DNA of 64,000 nucleotides from Actinocatenispora rupis (GTDB lineage: Bacteria; Actinomycetota; Actinomycetes; Mycobacteriales; Micromonosporaceae), in NCBI RefSeq assembly GCF_016861975.1, contig NZ_BOMB01000021.1:186001-250000 (forward strand). Reading direction: 5' to 3'. Of this stretch, positions 25,308-32,979 are shown piece by piece. Position 1 is the stretch's first letter. Each line of letters begins with the position of its first letter. The translations under genes and the position numbers were made by a program. Below the pieces are notes generated by a model that saw only the letters and a program-made list of their open reading frames with translations, did no database searches and had not been told where the DNA came from.

Positions 25308-26071
25308 CGGTGCGGCGAACCGCGACGCGCTGGTGTCGCCGGGTGGTGCGTGGAGCGTCGGCGGGGTGGCGCCGATGGACTCCGCCGAAGAGGGTGCTCA
25401 TGCGCGGCGGATCGGGGGCTGGGCGGCCGGTCGCGAGCCTGATGCGGGTGTACCAGCGGGTTGTGCCGGTGGCGGTGCGGCGGCTGATCGGCTTTGACAG
25501 CAAGGGAATCGTCAGTCTCGGGCTCTGGGTCACCGGGCGCCGGCACGGTGTTCCGCGCGGGGCCGTCGCCCTCACGTACTCGAAGACGCAGACGGCGCTG
25601 CTCGCCACGTTCCTGGCGCTGTCCGTCGCCGAACTCGTCGCCGTCGAACTGCTGCTCCGCGCACTCGGTGTCGCCGTGGCGGTACGGACACCGCTGCTGA
25701 TCCTCGACGCGTACGGCGTGCTCATCGGGGTCACCGTCATCGCGGGCTGCGTCACCCGACCGCACGTGGTCACGACCGACGAGATACGCATCCGGTACGG
25801 CGTGTTCTTCGACCTGCGCGTCCCGCGCACCCGAATCGCCTCGGTACGACGCGTCCGCGAGTACGGGGAACGCGGTGCAGTACGGGTGGCCGACGGTGTC
25901 GCCGTCGTCGCCGTCGCCGGGCAGACATCGATCCTGCTCGAATTGGACGGCCCGGTGGGCGTGGTGCGGCCATTCGGGCGACCGGCCGAAGTCACGCGCG
26001 TACGGTTCCACGCCGACGACCCGGACACTGCCATTGCCGTACTGCGGGGGGAGGTGGCTGCGGTGCGGTGA
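25304..26071 (+). CDS. Hypothetical membrane protein with PH-like domain
   Basis: A 255-residue protein. After a basic N-terminal stretch of about 85 residues come two hydrophobic segments (LLATFLALSVAELVAVELLL and LLILDAYGVLIGVTVIAGCV). A beta-rich C-terminal domain follows (VVTTDEIRIRYGVFFDLRVPRTRIASVRRV), resembling bacterial PH-like membrane-associated domains. The start overlaps the MerR stop; a later start at an internal Met near 25400 is possible, because the first 30 residues look unlike a conserved domain. It is probably a target or partner of the MerR regulator. Function unknown. Confidence 0.7.
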   Translation: MTVRRTATRWCRRVVRGASAGWRRWTPPKRVLMRGGSGAGRPVASLMRVYQRVVPVAVRRLIGFDSKGIVSLGLWVTGRRHGVPRGAVALTYSKTQTALLATFLALSVAELVAVELLLRALGVAVAVRTPLLILDAYGVLIGVTVIAGCVTRPHVVTTDEIRIRYGVFFDLRVPRTRIASVRRVREYGERGAVRVADGVAVVAVAGQTSILLELDGPVGVVRPFGRPAEVTRVRFHADDPDTAIAVLRGEVAAVR

Positions 26072-26259
26072 GTCCGGGGTGTGTGGTTCGTCGGGGGCGG
26101 CCGGGGTGGCGGGTGGTGGGTCGTGGGGCTGAGTGCGGTTGGGTTCTCCGGGAGGCGGGCGCCGGGTGGGCGCCGCTGCTGGCGAGGCCGATGTCGGGGC
26201 GCGCTTCCGGCACTGCGGTGAGCGTGGCGCCGTCGGCGGCAAGATCAACTAGCCGCGGA

Positions 26260-26334
26260 TTGTCCAATTGTTCAACTGTTCAATTGTCTCATTGTTCAAC
26301 AATTGAACAGTTGAACAATGAGACAATTGAACAA
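26260..26334. repeat. AT-rich 16-bp-period repeat with 24-bp perfect inverted repeat
   Basis: After GATTGTC come units CAATTGTTCAACTGTT (26265) and CAATTGTCTCATTGTT (26281). Positions 26277-26300 and 26310-26333 are exact 24-bp inverted repeats with a 9-nt spacer. A second pairing, 26274-26286 with 26300-26312, is also perfect and excludes the first. Its base composition contrasts sharply with the surroundings, and it could act as a bidirectional terminator. Confidence 0.8.
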
Positions 26335-26396
26335 ACAAAAGGCGGCACAAAACCAGCGCGCCACCTCGTCAACCGCCCCACGCGCAGTCACCTGCT

Positions 26397-26507
26397 CACG
26401 CGCAGCCCCGCGCCCACGCGCAGCCCCGCGCCCACGCGCAGCCCCGCGCCCACGCGCAGCCCCCACGCGGAGCCCCGCGCCCACACCAAGCCCCGCGCCC
26501 ACGCGGA
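26397..26507. repeat. 18-bp tandem repeat array
   Basis: The unit CACGCGCAGCCCCGCGCC occurs three times exactly from 26397 to 26450, followed by degenerate copies to about 26507. There are no spacers, so it is not a CRISPR array. Related short GC-rich units continue beyond it. Confidence 0.8.
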
Positions 26508-26769
26508 GCCCGCGCGCGGAGTCCGGCTCGCCCGCAGTCCGGCTCGCGCGCAACCCCGTGCGCCCGCGGGTACCAGGAGCCGGCGGTGTGCTGACCGAGC
26601 CGAACGGGTTCACCCATCTCGACCCGCAGCCGGCGGCGTGACCAGCGGCCTGGCGCTGACTCTGCAGCCCCGCAACCCGACCACGCACAGCCCCCGCCCG
26701 CGCAGTCCGGCTCGCGCAACCCCGCCCGCGCAACCCGTCTGCGCGAAACCCGCCCGCGCGCAACCCCGT

Positions 26770-27978
26770 CTAGTACCGACCGAGTTCCTGTCGAGCCACG
26801 GTCCGCCGGTGCACCTCGTCGGGCCCGTCGGCGATCCGCAGCGTCCGGGCGTGCGCGTACAGTTCCGCGAGTGGCGTGTCGCCCGACACCCCGGCCGCAC
26901 CGTACGCCTGGATGGCGCGGTCGATGACCCAGCCGGCCATCTCGGGTACGACGACCTTGATGGCGGCGATTTCGGTTGCGGCGCCCCGGTTTCCGACGGT
27001 GTCCATGAGCCAGGCGGTCTTGAGGACGAGGAGCCGGGCCTGTTCGATGCGGATGCGCGCTTCGGCGATCCAGTCGCGGATGACACCCTGGTCGGCGAGC
27101 GGTCGGCCGAACGCGGTGCGGGTACGGACCCGTTGGCACATCAGGGAAAGCGCTCGTTCGGCCATGCCGATGAGTCGCATGCAGTGGTGGATGCGGCCGG
27201 GGCCGAGGCGGGCCTGGGCGATGGCGAAGCCTTCGTTCTCGCCGCCGAGCAGGTTGCCGGCGGGCACCCGCACCTGGTCGTACTCGATCTCGGCGTGGCC
27301 GCCGTGGGTGCGCTCGTCGTACCCGAAGACGGTGGTGGCGCGGCGGATCCGGACGCCGGGGGTGTCGAGGGGGACGAGGATCATGCTGTGCCGGCGGTGG
27401 CGTGGCCCGTCGGGGTCGGTGACGCCGAGGACGATCGCGATGCGGCAGCGGGGGTTCATGCCGCCGGAGGACCACCATTTGTGGCCGGTGACGACGTACG
27501 TGTCGCCGTCGCGTTCGATGCGGGTGGTGACGTTGGACGCGTCGGAGCTGGCGACGTCGGGTTCGGTCATGGAGAAGCAGGAGCGGATCTCCCCGCGCAG
27601 CAACGGTTCCAGCCAGGTGGCGCGTTGCTCGTCGGTACCGAACATGGCGAGCAGTTCCATGTTGCCGGTGTCGGGGGCGGAGCAGTTCATGGCTTCGGGC
27701 ATGATGCGCGGGCTGTGCCCGGACAGTTCGGCGATCGGCGCGTACTCCACAATGGACAGTCCGGCGCCGAGGTCGGGGTCGGGCAGGAACAGGTTCCACA
27801 GGCCGAGTTCCCGGGCCTTCGCCCTGAGTCCGGCCATGGCGGGCGGGGCGTCCCAGACGTCGGGTGCGGCGGCGGCCTGCGCGGCGAACTCGGGTTCGGC
27901 GGGGAGTACGTGGTCGGTCAGGAACCGTTCGGCGGCGCGGTGCAGTGCCGTCGCGCGCTCGCCGTACCCGAAGTCCAT
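26770..27978 (-). CDS. Acyl-CoA dehydrogenase family protein (ACAD10/11-like)
   Basis: A 402-residue flavoenzyme with the three-domain ACAD architecture. CFSMTEPDVASSDASN contacts FAD and substrate, GHKWWSSGGMNPRC follows, RTRTAFGRPLADQGV is the Arg-containing FAD motif, and YGAAGVSGDTPLAELYAHARTLRIADGPDEVH is the C-terminal active-site strand. In this strand Asp replaces the Glu of the common EGT motif, as in ACAD10/11-type enzymes. It likely oxidises or rearranges branched or hydroxylated acyl-CoA. ATG 27978 lies 11 bp after the phosphotransferase stop; both follow an SDR gene, giving a three-gene operon. Confidence 0.93.
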   Translation of the reverse strand: MDFGYGERATALHRAAERFLTDHVLPAEPEFAAQAAAAPDVWDAPPAMAGLRAKARELGLWNLFLPDPDLGAGLSIVEYAPIAELSGHSPRIMPEAMNCSAPDTGNMELLAMFGTDEQRATWLEPLLRGEIRSCFSMTEPDVASSDASNVTTRIERDGDTYVVTGHKWWSSGGMNPRCRIAIVLGVTDPDGPRHRRHSMILVPLDTPGVRIRRATTVFGYDERTHGGHAEIEYDQVRVPAGNLLGGENEGFAIAQARLGPGRIHHCMRLIGMAERALSLMCQRVRTRTAFGRPLADQGVIRDWIAEARIRIEQARLLVLKTAWLMDTVGNRGAATEIAAIKVVVPEMAGWVIDRAIQAYGAAGVSGDTPLAELYAHARTLRIADGPDEVHRRTVARQELGRY

Positions 27979-27989
27979 GGCTGGTCCTC

Positions 27990-29027
27990 TCAGTGCGGTC
28001 CGGACAGGGCGGTCAGGCCGAGGTCGACGAGGTCCGGTACGCGCGCGCCGATCGCGTCGAAGTCGGCGCCGACGGTCTCGCCGGCCAGGTAGCGCGCGTG
28101 GATGCCTTCGGAGATGATCGCGAGCTTGTAGTACCCGAGGCCGACGTACCAGTCGAGGCGGTGGAGCCGGATGCCGCGCGCGTCGGCGTACGCGGTGCGC
28201 AGCTCGGCGCCGGTGGGGAAGCCGAGCGACGCGGGCGGTGGTTCGGCGGCGGTGCCGAGGCCGTGCCGGGCCAGGTCGGTGTAGACGACGAGCAGTCCGA
28301 CGTCGGCGAGCGGATCGCCGGTGGTGGCCATCTCCCAGTCGAGTACGGCGGTGACGCGGGTGAGGTCCGGGTCGTACATGAGGTTGTCGAGGCGGTAGTC
28401 GCCGTGCACGATCCCGTACCGCGGGGTGTCCGGGACGGCGGCGGCGAGCCGGTCGTGCAGCTCGTCGAGCGCGGGCAGCACCCGGGTCGCCGACCCGCCC
28501 CACTGCCGGTACCACCGCTCGACCTGGCGGGTCAGGTAGCCGGCGGGGCGGCCGAAGTCGCCCAACCCCACCGTGTCCGGCTCGATGCCGTGCAGCGTCA
28601 CGAGCGTGTCGACCAGCAGCCGCGCGGCGCGCGCCATCCCGGCCCGGTCGACGCCCGCGTAGTCGGCGGCGGTTCGCAGCACGACCCCGGGCACCTCGGC
28701 CATCAGGTAGAACGGCGCGCCGAGCACGGTCTCGTCGGTGCACAGCAGCAGCGCCTCCGGTACCGGCACCGCCGTCGCCCCCAGCGCCGAGATCACCCGG
28801 TACTCGCGGCCCATGTCGTGCGCGGTCGGCAGCACGTGGCCGAGCGGCGGCCGGCGCAGTACCCAGCGGGAGGTCCCGTCGGTCACCCGGTACGTGAGGT
28901 TGGAGCGGCCGCCGGCGATGACCTCGGCGCGCAGCTCGCCGACCGGCCCGTCCAACCGGTCCACCAGGTACGCCCGGAGCTGCGCCGGGTCCAGCCCCGG
29001 TACGGCACCCGCCGGTCGCGCGTCCAT
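27990..29027 (-). CDS. Aminoglycoside-phosphotransferase-like kinase (APH family)
   Basis: A 345-residue kinase-fold protein. The N-lobe GGRSNLTYRVTDGTSRWVLRRPP is typical of APH/choline-kinase-like enzymes. The catalytic loop is HGDYRLDNLMYD near residue 212, and the metal-binding motif is VLDWEMATTGDP. ATG 29027 has GAAAGG 7 bp upstream. Members beside acyl-CoA dehydrogenases correspond to the kinase half of mammalian ACAD10/11, where phosphorylation of hydroxyacyl-CoA precedes elimination. The same role is inferred here from the shared operon, not from an antibiotic-resistance motif. Confidence 0.9.
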   Translation of the reverse strand: MDARPAGAVPGLDPAQLRAYLVDRLDGPVGELRAEVIAGGRSNLTYRVTDGTSRWVLRRPPLGHVLPTAHDMGREYRVISALGATAVPVPEALLLCTDETVLGAPFYLMAEVPGVVLRTAADYAGVDRAGMARAARLLVDTLVTLHGIEPDTVGLGDFGRPAGYLTRQVERWYRQWGGSATRVLPALDELHDRLAAAVPDTPRYGIVHGDYRLDNLMYDPDLTRVTAVLDWEMATTGDPLADVGLLVVYTDLARHGLGTAAEPPPASLGFPTGAELRTAYADARGIRLHRLDWYVGLGYYKLAIISEGIHARYLAGETVGADFDAIGARVPDLVDLGLTALSGPH

Positions 29028-29080
29028 CCGCACACCTTTCGTTCGGTGGCCGGTTCGCACCCTACCGGCCGGCGGGGGCG

Positions 29081-29860
29081 TCAGCCGCCGGTGAGCGCGG
29101 GTCGGACGGCCGCGCCGCCGTCGACGACGAGGGTCTGCCCGGTCAGCCAGGACGCGCCGTCCCCGGCAAGGAACACGGCCGCGGACGCGATGTCGTCGGG
29201 TTCGCCGATCCGGCCGAGCGGCAGCGCCGCGGACAGCGCCGCCTCGTGCGGTTCCCAGAGTGCCCTGGCCAGTTTCGTACGGACGACGCCGGGTGCGATC
29301 GCGTTCACCCGTACCCGGGGCGCGAGTTCGGCGGCGAACTGCCGGGTGAGGTGGATGACCGCGGCCTTCGTCGCGTTGTAGTACCCGATGCCGGGCTCGG
29401 TGAGCATGCCGCCGAGGGACGCGAGGTTGACGATCGCGCCGCCCCGGTCGGCCATCGACGCGTGCCACACCGCCTGCGTCCACAGCACCACCGAGAGCTG
29501 GTTGACCTGCACGGTCTTCTCCGCGCGCGGCACGTCGAGGTCGACCATGGGCCCGAAGTACGGGTTGGTGCCGGCATTGTTGACCAGCACGTCCACCGCG
29601 CCGAACGTGTCCACGGCCGCGGCGACGCAGGCCCGCGCCGCGTCCGGTTCACCGACGTGCGCCGCGTACGGCAGGAACCGGCTCTCCGGGTACGCCGCGC
29701 CCAGCTCGGCGGCGACCTCGTCCAGGGCCTCCTGCCGGCGGGAGACGAGGACGACGTGGCAGCCCTCGGCGGCGAGCGCGCCGGCGACCGCCCGCCCGAT
29801 GCCCCGCGACGCACCCGTCACCAGCGCCGTCTTTCCGCTCAGTCCCGTCCGCACCGGCAT
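29081..29860 (-). CDS. SDR family NAD(P)-dependent oxidoreductase
   Basis: A 259-residue classical short-chain dehydrogenase: cofactor motif TGASRGIG near residues 16-23, NNAGTNPY, catalytic Ser in NLASLGG, and YxxxK as YYNATKA. The C-terminal LTGQTLVVDGG is standard. It starts the operon that continues into the APH kinase and acyl-CoA dehydrogenase, so it probably reduces or oxidises the hydroxy/keto group of the same acyl-CoA substrates. It is divergent from the FabG-like gene over 76 bp, which holds a promoter for the latter. Confidence 0.93.
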   Translation of the reverse strand: MPVRTGLSGKTALVTGASRGIGRAVAGALAAEGCHVVLVSRRQEALDEVAAELGAAYPESRFLPYAAHVGEPDAARACVAAAVDTFGAVDVLVNNAGTNPYFGPMVDLDVPRAEKTVQVNQLSVVLWTQAVWHASMADRGGAIVNLASLGGMLTEPGIGYYNATKAAVIHLTRQFAAELAPRVRVNAIAPGVVRTKLARALWEPHEAALSAALPLGRIGEPDDIASAAVFLAGDGASWLTGQTLVVDGGAAVRPALTGG

Positions 29861-29874
29861 CCTCCGCGGGTCGA

Positions 29875-29904
29875 TTGACGCGGCTGTCCCGCCGTGCCTA
29901 CCTT
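29875..29904 (+). promoter_or_regulatory. Candidate promoter of the FabG-like gene with flanking inverted repeat
   Basis: TTGACG (29875-29880) and TACCTT (29899-29904) are 18 bp apart, 33 bp before the GTG start. CTACC and GGTAG half-sites (29898-29916) overlap and follow the -10 box, forming a possible operator for a repressor. No regulator gene is adjacent. Confidence 0.45.
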
Positions 29905-29936
29905 ACCGATGGGTAGCGACGCCGAGGGGGTCCACT

Positions 29937-30701
29937 GTGGACAGGTTCGCCGATCGGGTGGCGGTGGTGACCGGTGCCGGCCGGGGGATCGGTGCGGCCA
30001 CGGCCCGGCGGCTGGCGGCGGACGGTGCCGCGGTGGCGGTCCTGGACCTGACCGAGGAACGTACCGAGGAGACGGTGACGGCGATCCGGGCGTCCGGGCG
30101 GCGGGCCGACGGGTTCCGGGTGGACGTGGCGGACGCGGTGTCGGTGGCCGCGGGGGTGGACGCCGTTGCCGGGGCGTACGGGCGGATCGACGTCCTCGTC
30201 AACAACGCCGGCGTGACCCGGGACAACCTGATCCACAAGCTGACCGAGGACGACTGGGACACCGTGCTCGACGTCAACCTCAAGGGCGCGTACCTGGTCA
30301 GTCGCGCGGTGCAGCGGCACATGGTCGCCGCGCGGTACGGCCGGATCGTGAACCTGAGCAGCGTGTCCGCGCTCGGCAACCGCGGCCAGGCCAACTACTC
30401 CGCGGCGAAGGCCGGCGTGCAGGGCCTGACCGCGACGCTCGCGATCGAACTGGCGCGCTACGGCATCACCGTCAACGCCGTCGCCCCCGGGTACGTCGAG
30501 ACGCCGATGACCGCGGCGACGGCCGAGCGGCTGGGGATGAGCCCGGCGGACCACGGGCGCGCGGTGGCGGAGCACATCCCCCTCGGCCGGGTCGCGCAGC
30601 CGGCCGAGATCGCCGCGGTCATCGCGTTCCTGGCCTCCGACGACGCCGGGTACGTCACGGGCCAGACCCTGTACGTCGACGGCGGCCTCCACAACGCCTG
30701 A
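29937..30701 (+). CDS. SDR oxidoreductase, 3-oxoacyl-ACP reductase (FabG)-like
   Basis: A 254-residue protein very close to the FabG pattern: TGAGRGIG at residues 13-20, NNAGVTRD near 87, VNLSSVSALGNRGQANYSAAKAG holding the catalytic Ser, Tyr and Lys, and the terminal TGQTLYVDGG. GTG 29937 has GAGGGGG 6 bp upstream. The start codon lies within the palindrome GTCCACTGTGGAC (29930-29942). Together with the divergent SDR/APH/ACAD operon it suggests acyl-CoA or ketoacyl metabolism. Whether it acts on ACP or CoA thioesters is undecided. Confidence 0.92.
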   Translation: MDRFADRVAVVTGAGRGIGAATARRLAADGAAVAVLDLTEERTEETVTAIRASGRRADGFRVDVADAVSVAAGVDAVAGAYGRIDVLVNNAGVTRDNLIHKLTEDDWDTVLDVNLKGAYLVSRAVQRHMVAARYGRIVNLSSVSALGNRGQANYSAAKAGVQGLTATLAIELARYGITVNAVAPGYVETPMTAATAERLGMSPADHGRAVAEHIPLGRVAQPAEIAAVIAFLASDDAGYVTGQTLYVDGGLHNA

Positions 30702-30874
30702 CCGGCCCGCAGCGGCCCGTACTGCCTGTCAGCGTCCGTGCCGGCACCCGTACCGTCCGGCCGGCGGGTTGCCGTGGACCGGGCGGGACGGGGTGATGGC
30801 GGGTGAGGCGTTGCGGTGATGGGGTTTCCGGGCCGCGGCGGTGCTCGGTGCGAGGGGGTCGAGTGCACAAATCG

Positions 30875-30915
30875 ATTGTCCAATTGTGCACTTGTTCAAT
30901 TGTGCACTTGTTCAA
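30875..30915. repeat. Second copy of the AT-rich 16-bp-period repeat
   Basis: GATTGTC is followed by two exact CAATTGTGCACTTGTT units (30881-30896 and 30897-30912). The same leader and period occur at 26260. It lies between convergent genes and contains the stop codon of the minus-strand SDR (30912-30914). Confidence 0.8.
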
Positions 30916-31694
30916 CAGGAGAGCTGGCGGTCGGTTGCGGCGGCCAGCCGCGCCCGGAACCCCGGGTCGTACGCGAGCGGGTGGGCGCGCGCCTCGCGGG
31001 TGCCGTCGTAGTACCGGCCGGTGACGCCGGCGAGGGCGGGGTCGGTGGCGAGCCGGAGTACCGCGGCGGTGCCTTCGTCCACTGTGGACAGTGGGGTGAT
31101 GCCGGCGGCGCGGACCATCGCGGTGTCCATGTACGTCGCGGGATGCAGCACGGTCGCGGTGACGCCAGTGCCGGCCAGCGACTCCGCCAGGTCGAACGTC
31201 CAGGCCGCGAGCGCCAGCTTGCTCCGCGCGTACGCCAGCTGTGGGTCGTACCCGGCGTCCAGTCGCGGGTCGTCCGGGTCCGGCGGCGCCTGGCCGGCCG
31301 ATCCGACGTTGACGATGCGGGCGGATCCGTTGCGCCGCAACACGTCCAGCAGTCCGCGGGTGAGCGCGACGGGCGCCAGGTAGTTCACCGCCCAGTGCAT
31401 CTCGTACCCGTCGGCGGACAGCTGCCGCCGGTGCAGCCCGCCGACGCCGGCGTTGTTGACGAGCACGTCGAGCGAGTCGATGCGCGCGGCGAGCGCGCGG
31501 ACCTCGGCGAGGACCGACAGGTCCGCCACGTACTCCCGGGCGGTGCCCCCGGTGGACCGTACGGCGCGGGCGGTGTCGGCGACCTTCGCCGGATCCCGGC
31601 CGTGCACGAGGACGGTGGCGCCGGCCTGGCCCAGGCGTACGGCGAGGTGGCGGCCGACGCCGGCGGTCGCGCCGGTGACGAGTACCTCAGGCAC
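30912..31694 (-). CDS. SDR family oxidoreductase, extended/retinol-dehydrogenase-like
   Basis: A 260-residue short-chain dehydrogenase with TGATAGVG near the start, NNAGVGGLHR, catalytic Ser in VNVGSAGQ and YARSK as the Tyr-Lys pair. The region after NNAG and the LHPATYMDTAM loop resemble the retinol-dehydrogenase-like group. Start is uncertain: GTG 31694 overlaps the upstream SDR by 8 bp, while GTG 31706 adds four residues. It follows the catalytically atypical SDR in one operon controlled by the divergent TetR gene. Its stop lies inside the AT-rich repeat. Confidence 0.88.
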   Translation of the reverse strand: MPEVLVTGATAGVGRHLAVRLGQAGATVLVHGRDPAKVADTARAVRSTGGTAREYVADLSVLAEVRALAARIDSLDVLVNNAGVGGLHRRQLSADGYEMHWAVNYLAPVALTRGLLDVLRRNGSARIVNVGSAGQAPPDPDDPRLDAGYDPQLAYARSKLALAAWTFDLAESLAGTGVTATVLHPATYMDTAMVRAAGITPLSTVDEGTAAVLRLATDPALAGVTGRYYDGTREARAHPLAYDPGFRARLAAATDRQLSC

Positions 31695-32403
31695 CGGTCG
31701 GCCCACCGTCGACGGCGAGCACCGCGCCGGTGACGAAACCGTTGGTGGCCAAGGAGAGTACGGCGGCGGCGACCTCCTCGGCGCGACCCACCCGGCCGAC
31801 CGCGACCGTCCTCCCGTACTGCTCGAAGGTGGCGGCGCGGGCCTCCGGCCCGAACCCGGACCACCAGTCGGTGTCGACGACGCCGGGGGAGACCGCGTTG
31901 ACGCGGACCGGCGCGAGTTCCGCCGCGAGGCTCGGTACGACGGCCTCGACGGCGCCGTTGATCAGCGCGAGGCCGGCGGCACCGGGTGCGGGGTGCCGGG
32001 CGCTGGCCGCACCGACCAGGGTGATCGAGCCCCCGTCACCGAACGCGGGCAGCGCCACCTGCACCGCCGTCAGGTACCCGATGGCCTTGGTCTCCAGGCC
32101 GGCGCGGACCCCGGCGAGGTCGAGGCCGGCGACGGGGCCGATCCCCGCGCTGTCCCCGGCGGCGAGGACGAGGTGGTCGAGCCGTTCCGGTACGGCGGCG
32201 GCGAGCGCGGTGCGGTCGGTGATGTCGGCGACGTGCCAGGTGATGCCGTCGCCGGCGGCGCGCAGCCGCGCCTCGTTCCGGCCGGTCACGGTGACGTCGG
32301 CGCCGGCCGCGTGGGCGGCGCGGGCGACGGCGAGCCCGATGCCGGAGCTGCCGCCGACGACGAGGACGGAGCGACCTTCGAGAGCTTCTTTCTGAGACAT
32401 CAT
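31687..32403 (-). CDS. Atypical SDR protein lacking the YxxxK catalytic pair
   Basis: A 238-residue SDR fold. The cofactor motif VGGSSGIG (residues 17-24) and the C-terminal TGAVLAVDGG are intact, and ASARHPAPG aligns with the catalytic-Ser region. Where YxxxK is expected the sequence reads GLALINGAVE, so both Tyr and Lys are missing. It may bind NAD(P) without acting as a normal dehydrogenase, or have another role such as sensing. The start is the first of two ATG codons (32403, 32400), embedded in a perfect GAGACAT-C-ATGTCTC palindrome. It is divergent from the TetR gene. Confidence 0.85.
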   Translation of the reverse strand: MMSQKEALEGRSVLVVGGSSGIGLAVARAAHAAGADVTVTGRNEARLRAAGDGITWHVADITDRTALAAAVPERLDHLVLAAGDSAGIGPVAGLDLAGVRAGLETKAIGYLTAVQVALPAFGDGGSITLVGAASARHPAPGAAGLALINGAVEAVVPSLAAELAPVRVNAVSPGVVDTDWWSGFGPEARAATFEQYGRTVAVGRVGRAEEVAAAVLSLATNGFVTGAVLAVDGGPTGA

Positions 32404-32438
32404 GTCTCGTAATATATACGAGTCAGGCTGTCTCGTAA
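32394..32438. promoter_or_regulatory. Operator sites between the SDR operon and the TetR gene
   Basis: A perfect 7-1-7 palindrome GAGACAT-C-ATGTCTC lies at 32394-32408, an AT-rich CTCGTAATATATACGAG follows, and the sequence TGTCTCGTAA occurs at 32403-32412 and again at 32429-32438, ending 10 bp before the TetR start. Placement over both starts fits autorepression plus repression of the SDR operon by the TetR protein. Confidence 0.6.
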
Positions 32439-32448
32439 ACTGGCTGGC

Positions 32449-32979
32449 ATGGAGAAGAAGCGGGGCCGGCCCCGGGACGAGAACGTCCGCGCCGCCATCC
32501 ACCGCGCCGCCCGCGACCTGCTCGTCGAGCACGGGTACGGCCGGCTCACCATCGACGGGATCGCCCGCCGCGCCGGCGTCGGACGGCAGACCGTCTACCG
32601 CTGGTGGCACACCAAGGCCGACGTCGTACTGGAGGCGATCGGTGCGCAGGCCGACCTGGAGATCCCCGCCGACGACCTCGCCACGTTCCTGCGCGCGACG
32701 TTCACCGTGGCCCCGGAGTACGTGCCGGTGCTCAGCGGGCTGATGGCCGAGGCGCAGCTCGACCCCGGCTTCGCCGCGCGGTTCCGCACCGACTTCCTGG
32801 ACCGCCGCCGCGCCACCCTGACCACCCTCGTACGCCGGGAACTGCCCGCCGCCGACCCCGAACTCGCCGCCGACCTCGTCTTCGGCACCCTCTGGTACCT
32901 GGTGCTGACCCGCCCCGACCGCCTCGGCCCGGAGTACGCGGAGTGGTTGCTGGCGCGGCTCGACGTGTCGCCGCCCTGA
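32449..32979 (+). CDS. TetR family transcriptional regulator
   Basis: A 176-residue repressor. The N-terminal KKRGRPRDENVRAAIHRAARDLL leads into the HTH region TIDGIARRAGVGRQTVYRWWHTKADV, typical of TetR. The C-terminal ligand-binding helices (residues 70-176) include the TetR_C-like PVLSGLMAEAQLDPGFAARFRTDFL. It is divergent from the SDR pair with 45 bp between and repeated TGTCTCGTAA sites in that gap. It likely represses those genes until a hydrophobic ligand binds. No ribosome site is evident, so leaderless translation is possible. Confidence 0.93.
   Translation: MEKKRGRPRDENVRAAIHRAARDLLVEHGYGRLTIDGIARRAGVGRQTVYRWWHTKADVVLEAIGAQADLEIPADDLATFLRATFTVAPEYVPVLSGLMAEAQLDPGFAARFRTDFLDRRRATLTTLVRRELPAADPELAADLVFGTLWYLVLTRPDRLGPEYAEWLLARLDVSPP

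Larger units (their letters stand above)
26072..26769. other. Gene-free region rich in repeats between convergent genes
   Basis: About 700 bp between two convergent genes. It contains an AT-rich 16-bp-period repeat with a long inverted repeat (26260-26340), an 18-bp GC tandem array (26397-26507), and a looser array of CCCGCGCAACC and AGTCCGGCTCGC units up to 26770. Open frames here are repeat artefacts (Ala/Pro/Arg or Thr/Arg/Ser/Pro low complexity). Confidence 0.7.

Noticed and set aside
26397-26507. CRISPR array
   Set aside because: Repeats are contiguous 18-bp units without unique spacers, and no cas genes are present.
27990-29027. Aminoglycoside resistance gene
   Set aside because: The APH-like protein sits in an acyl-CoA operon and matches the ACAD-linked kinase type rather than resistance enzymes.
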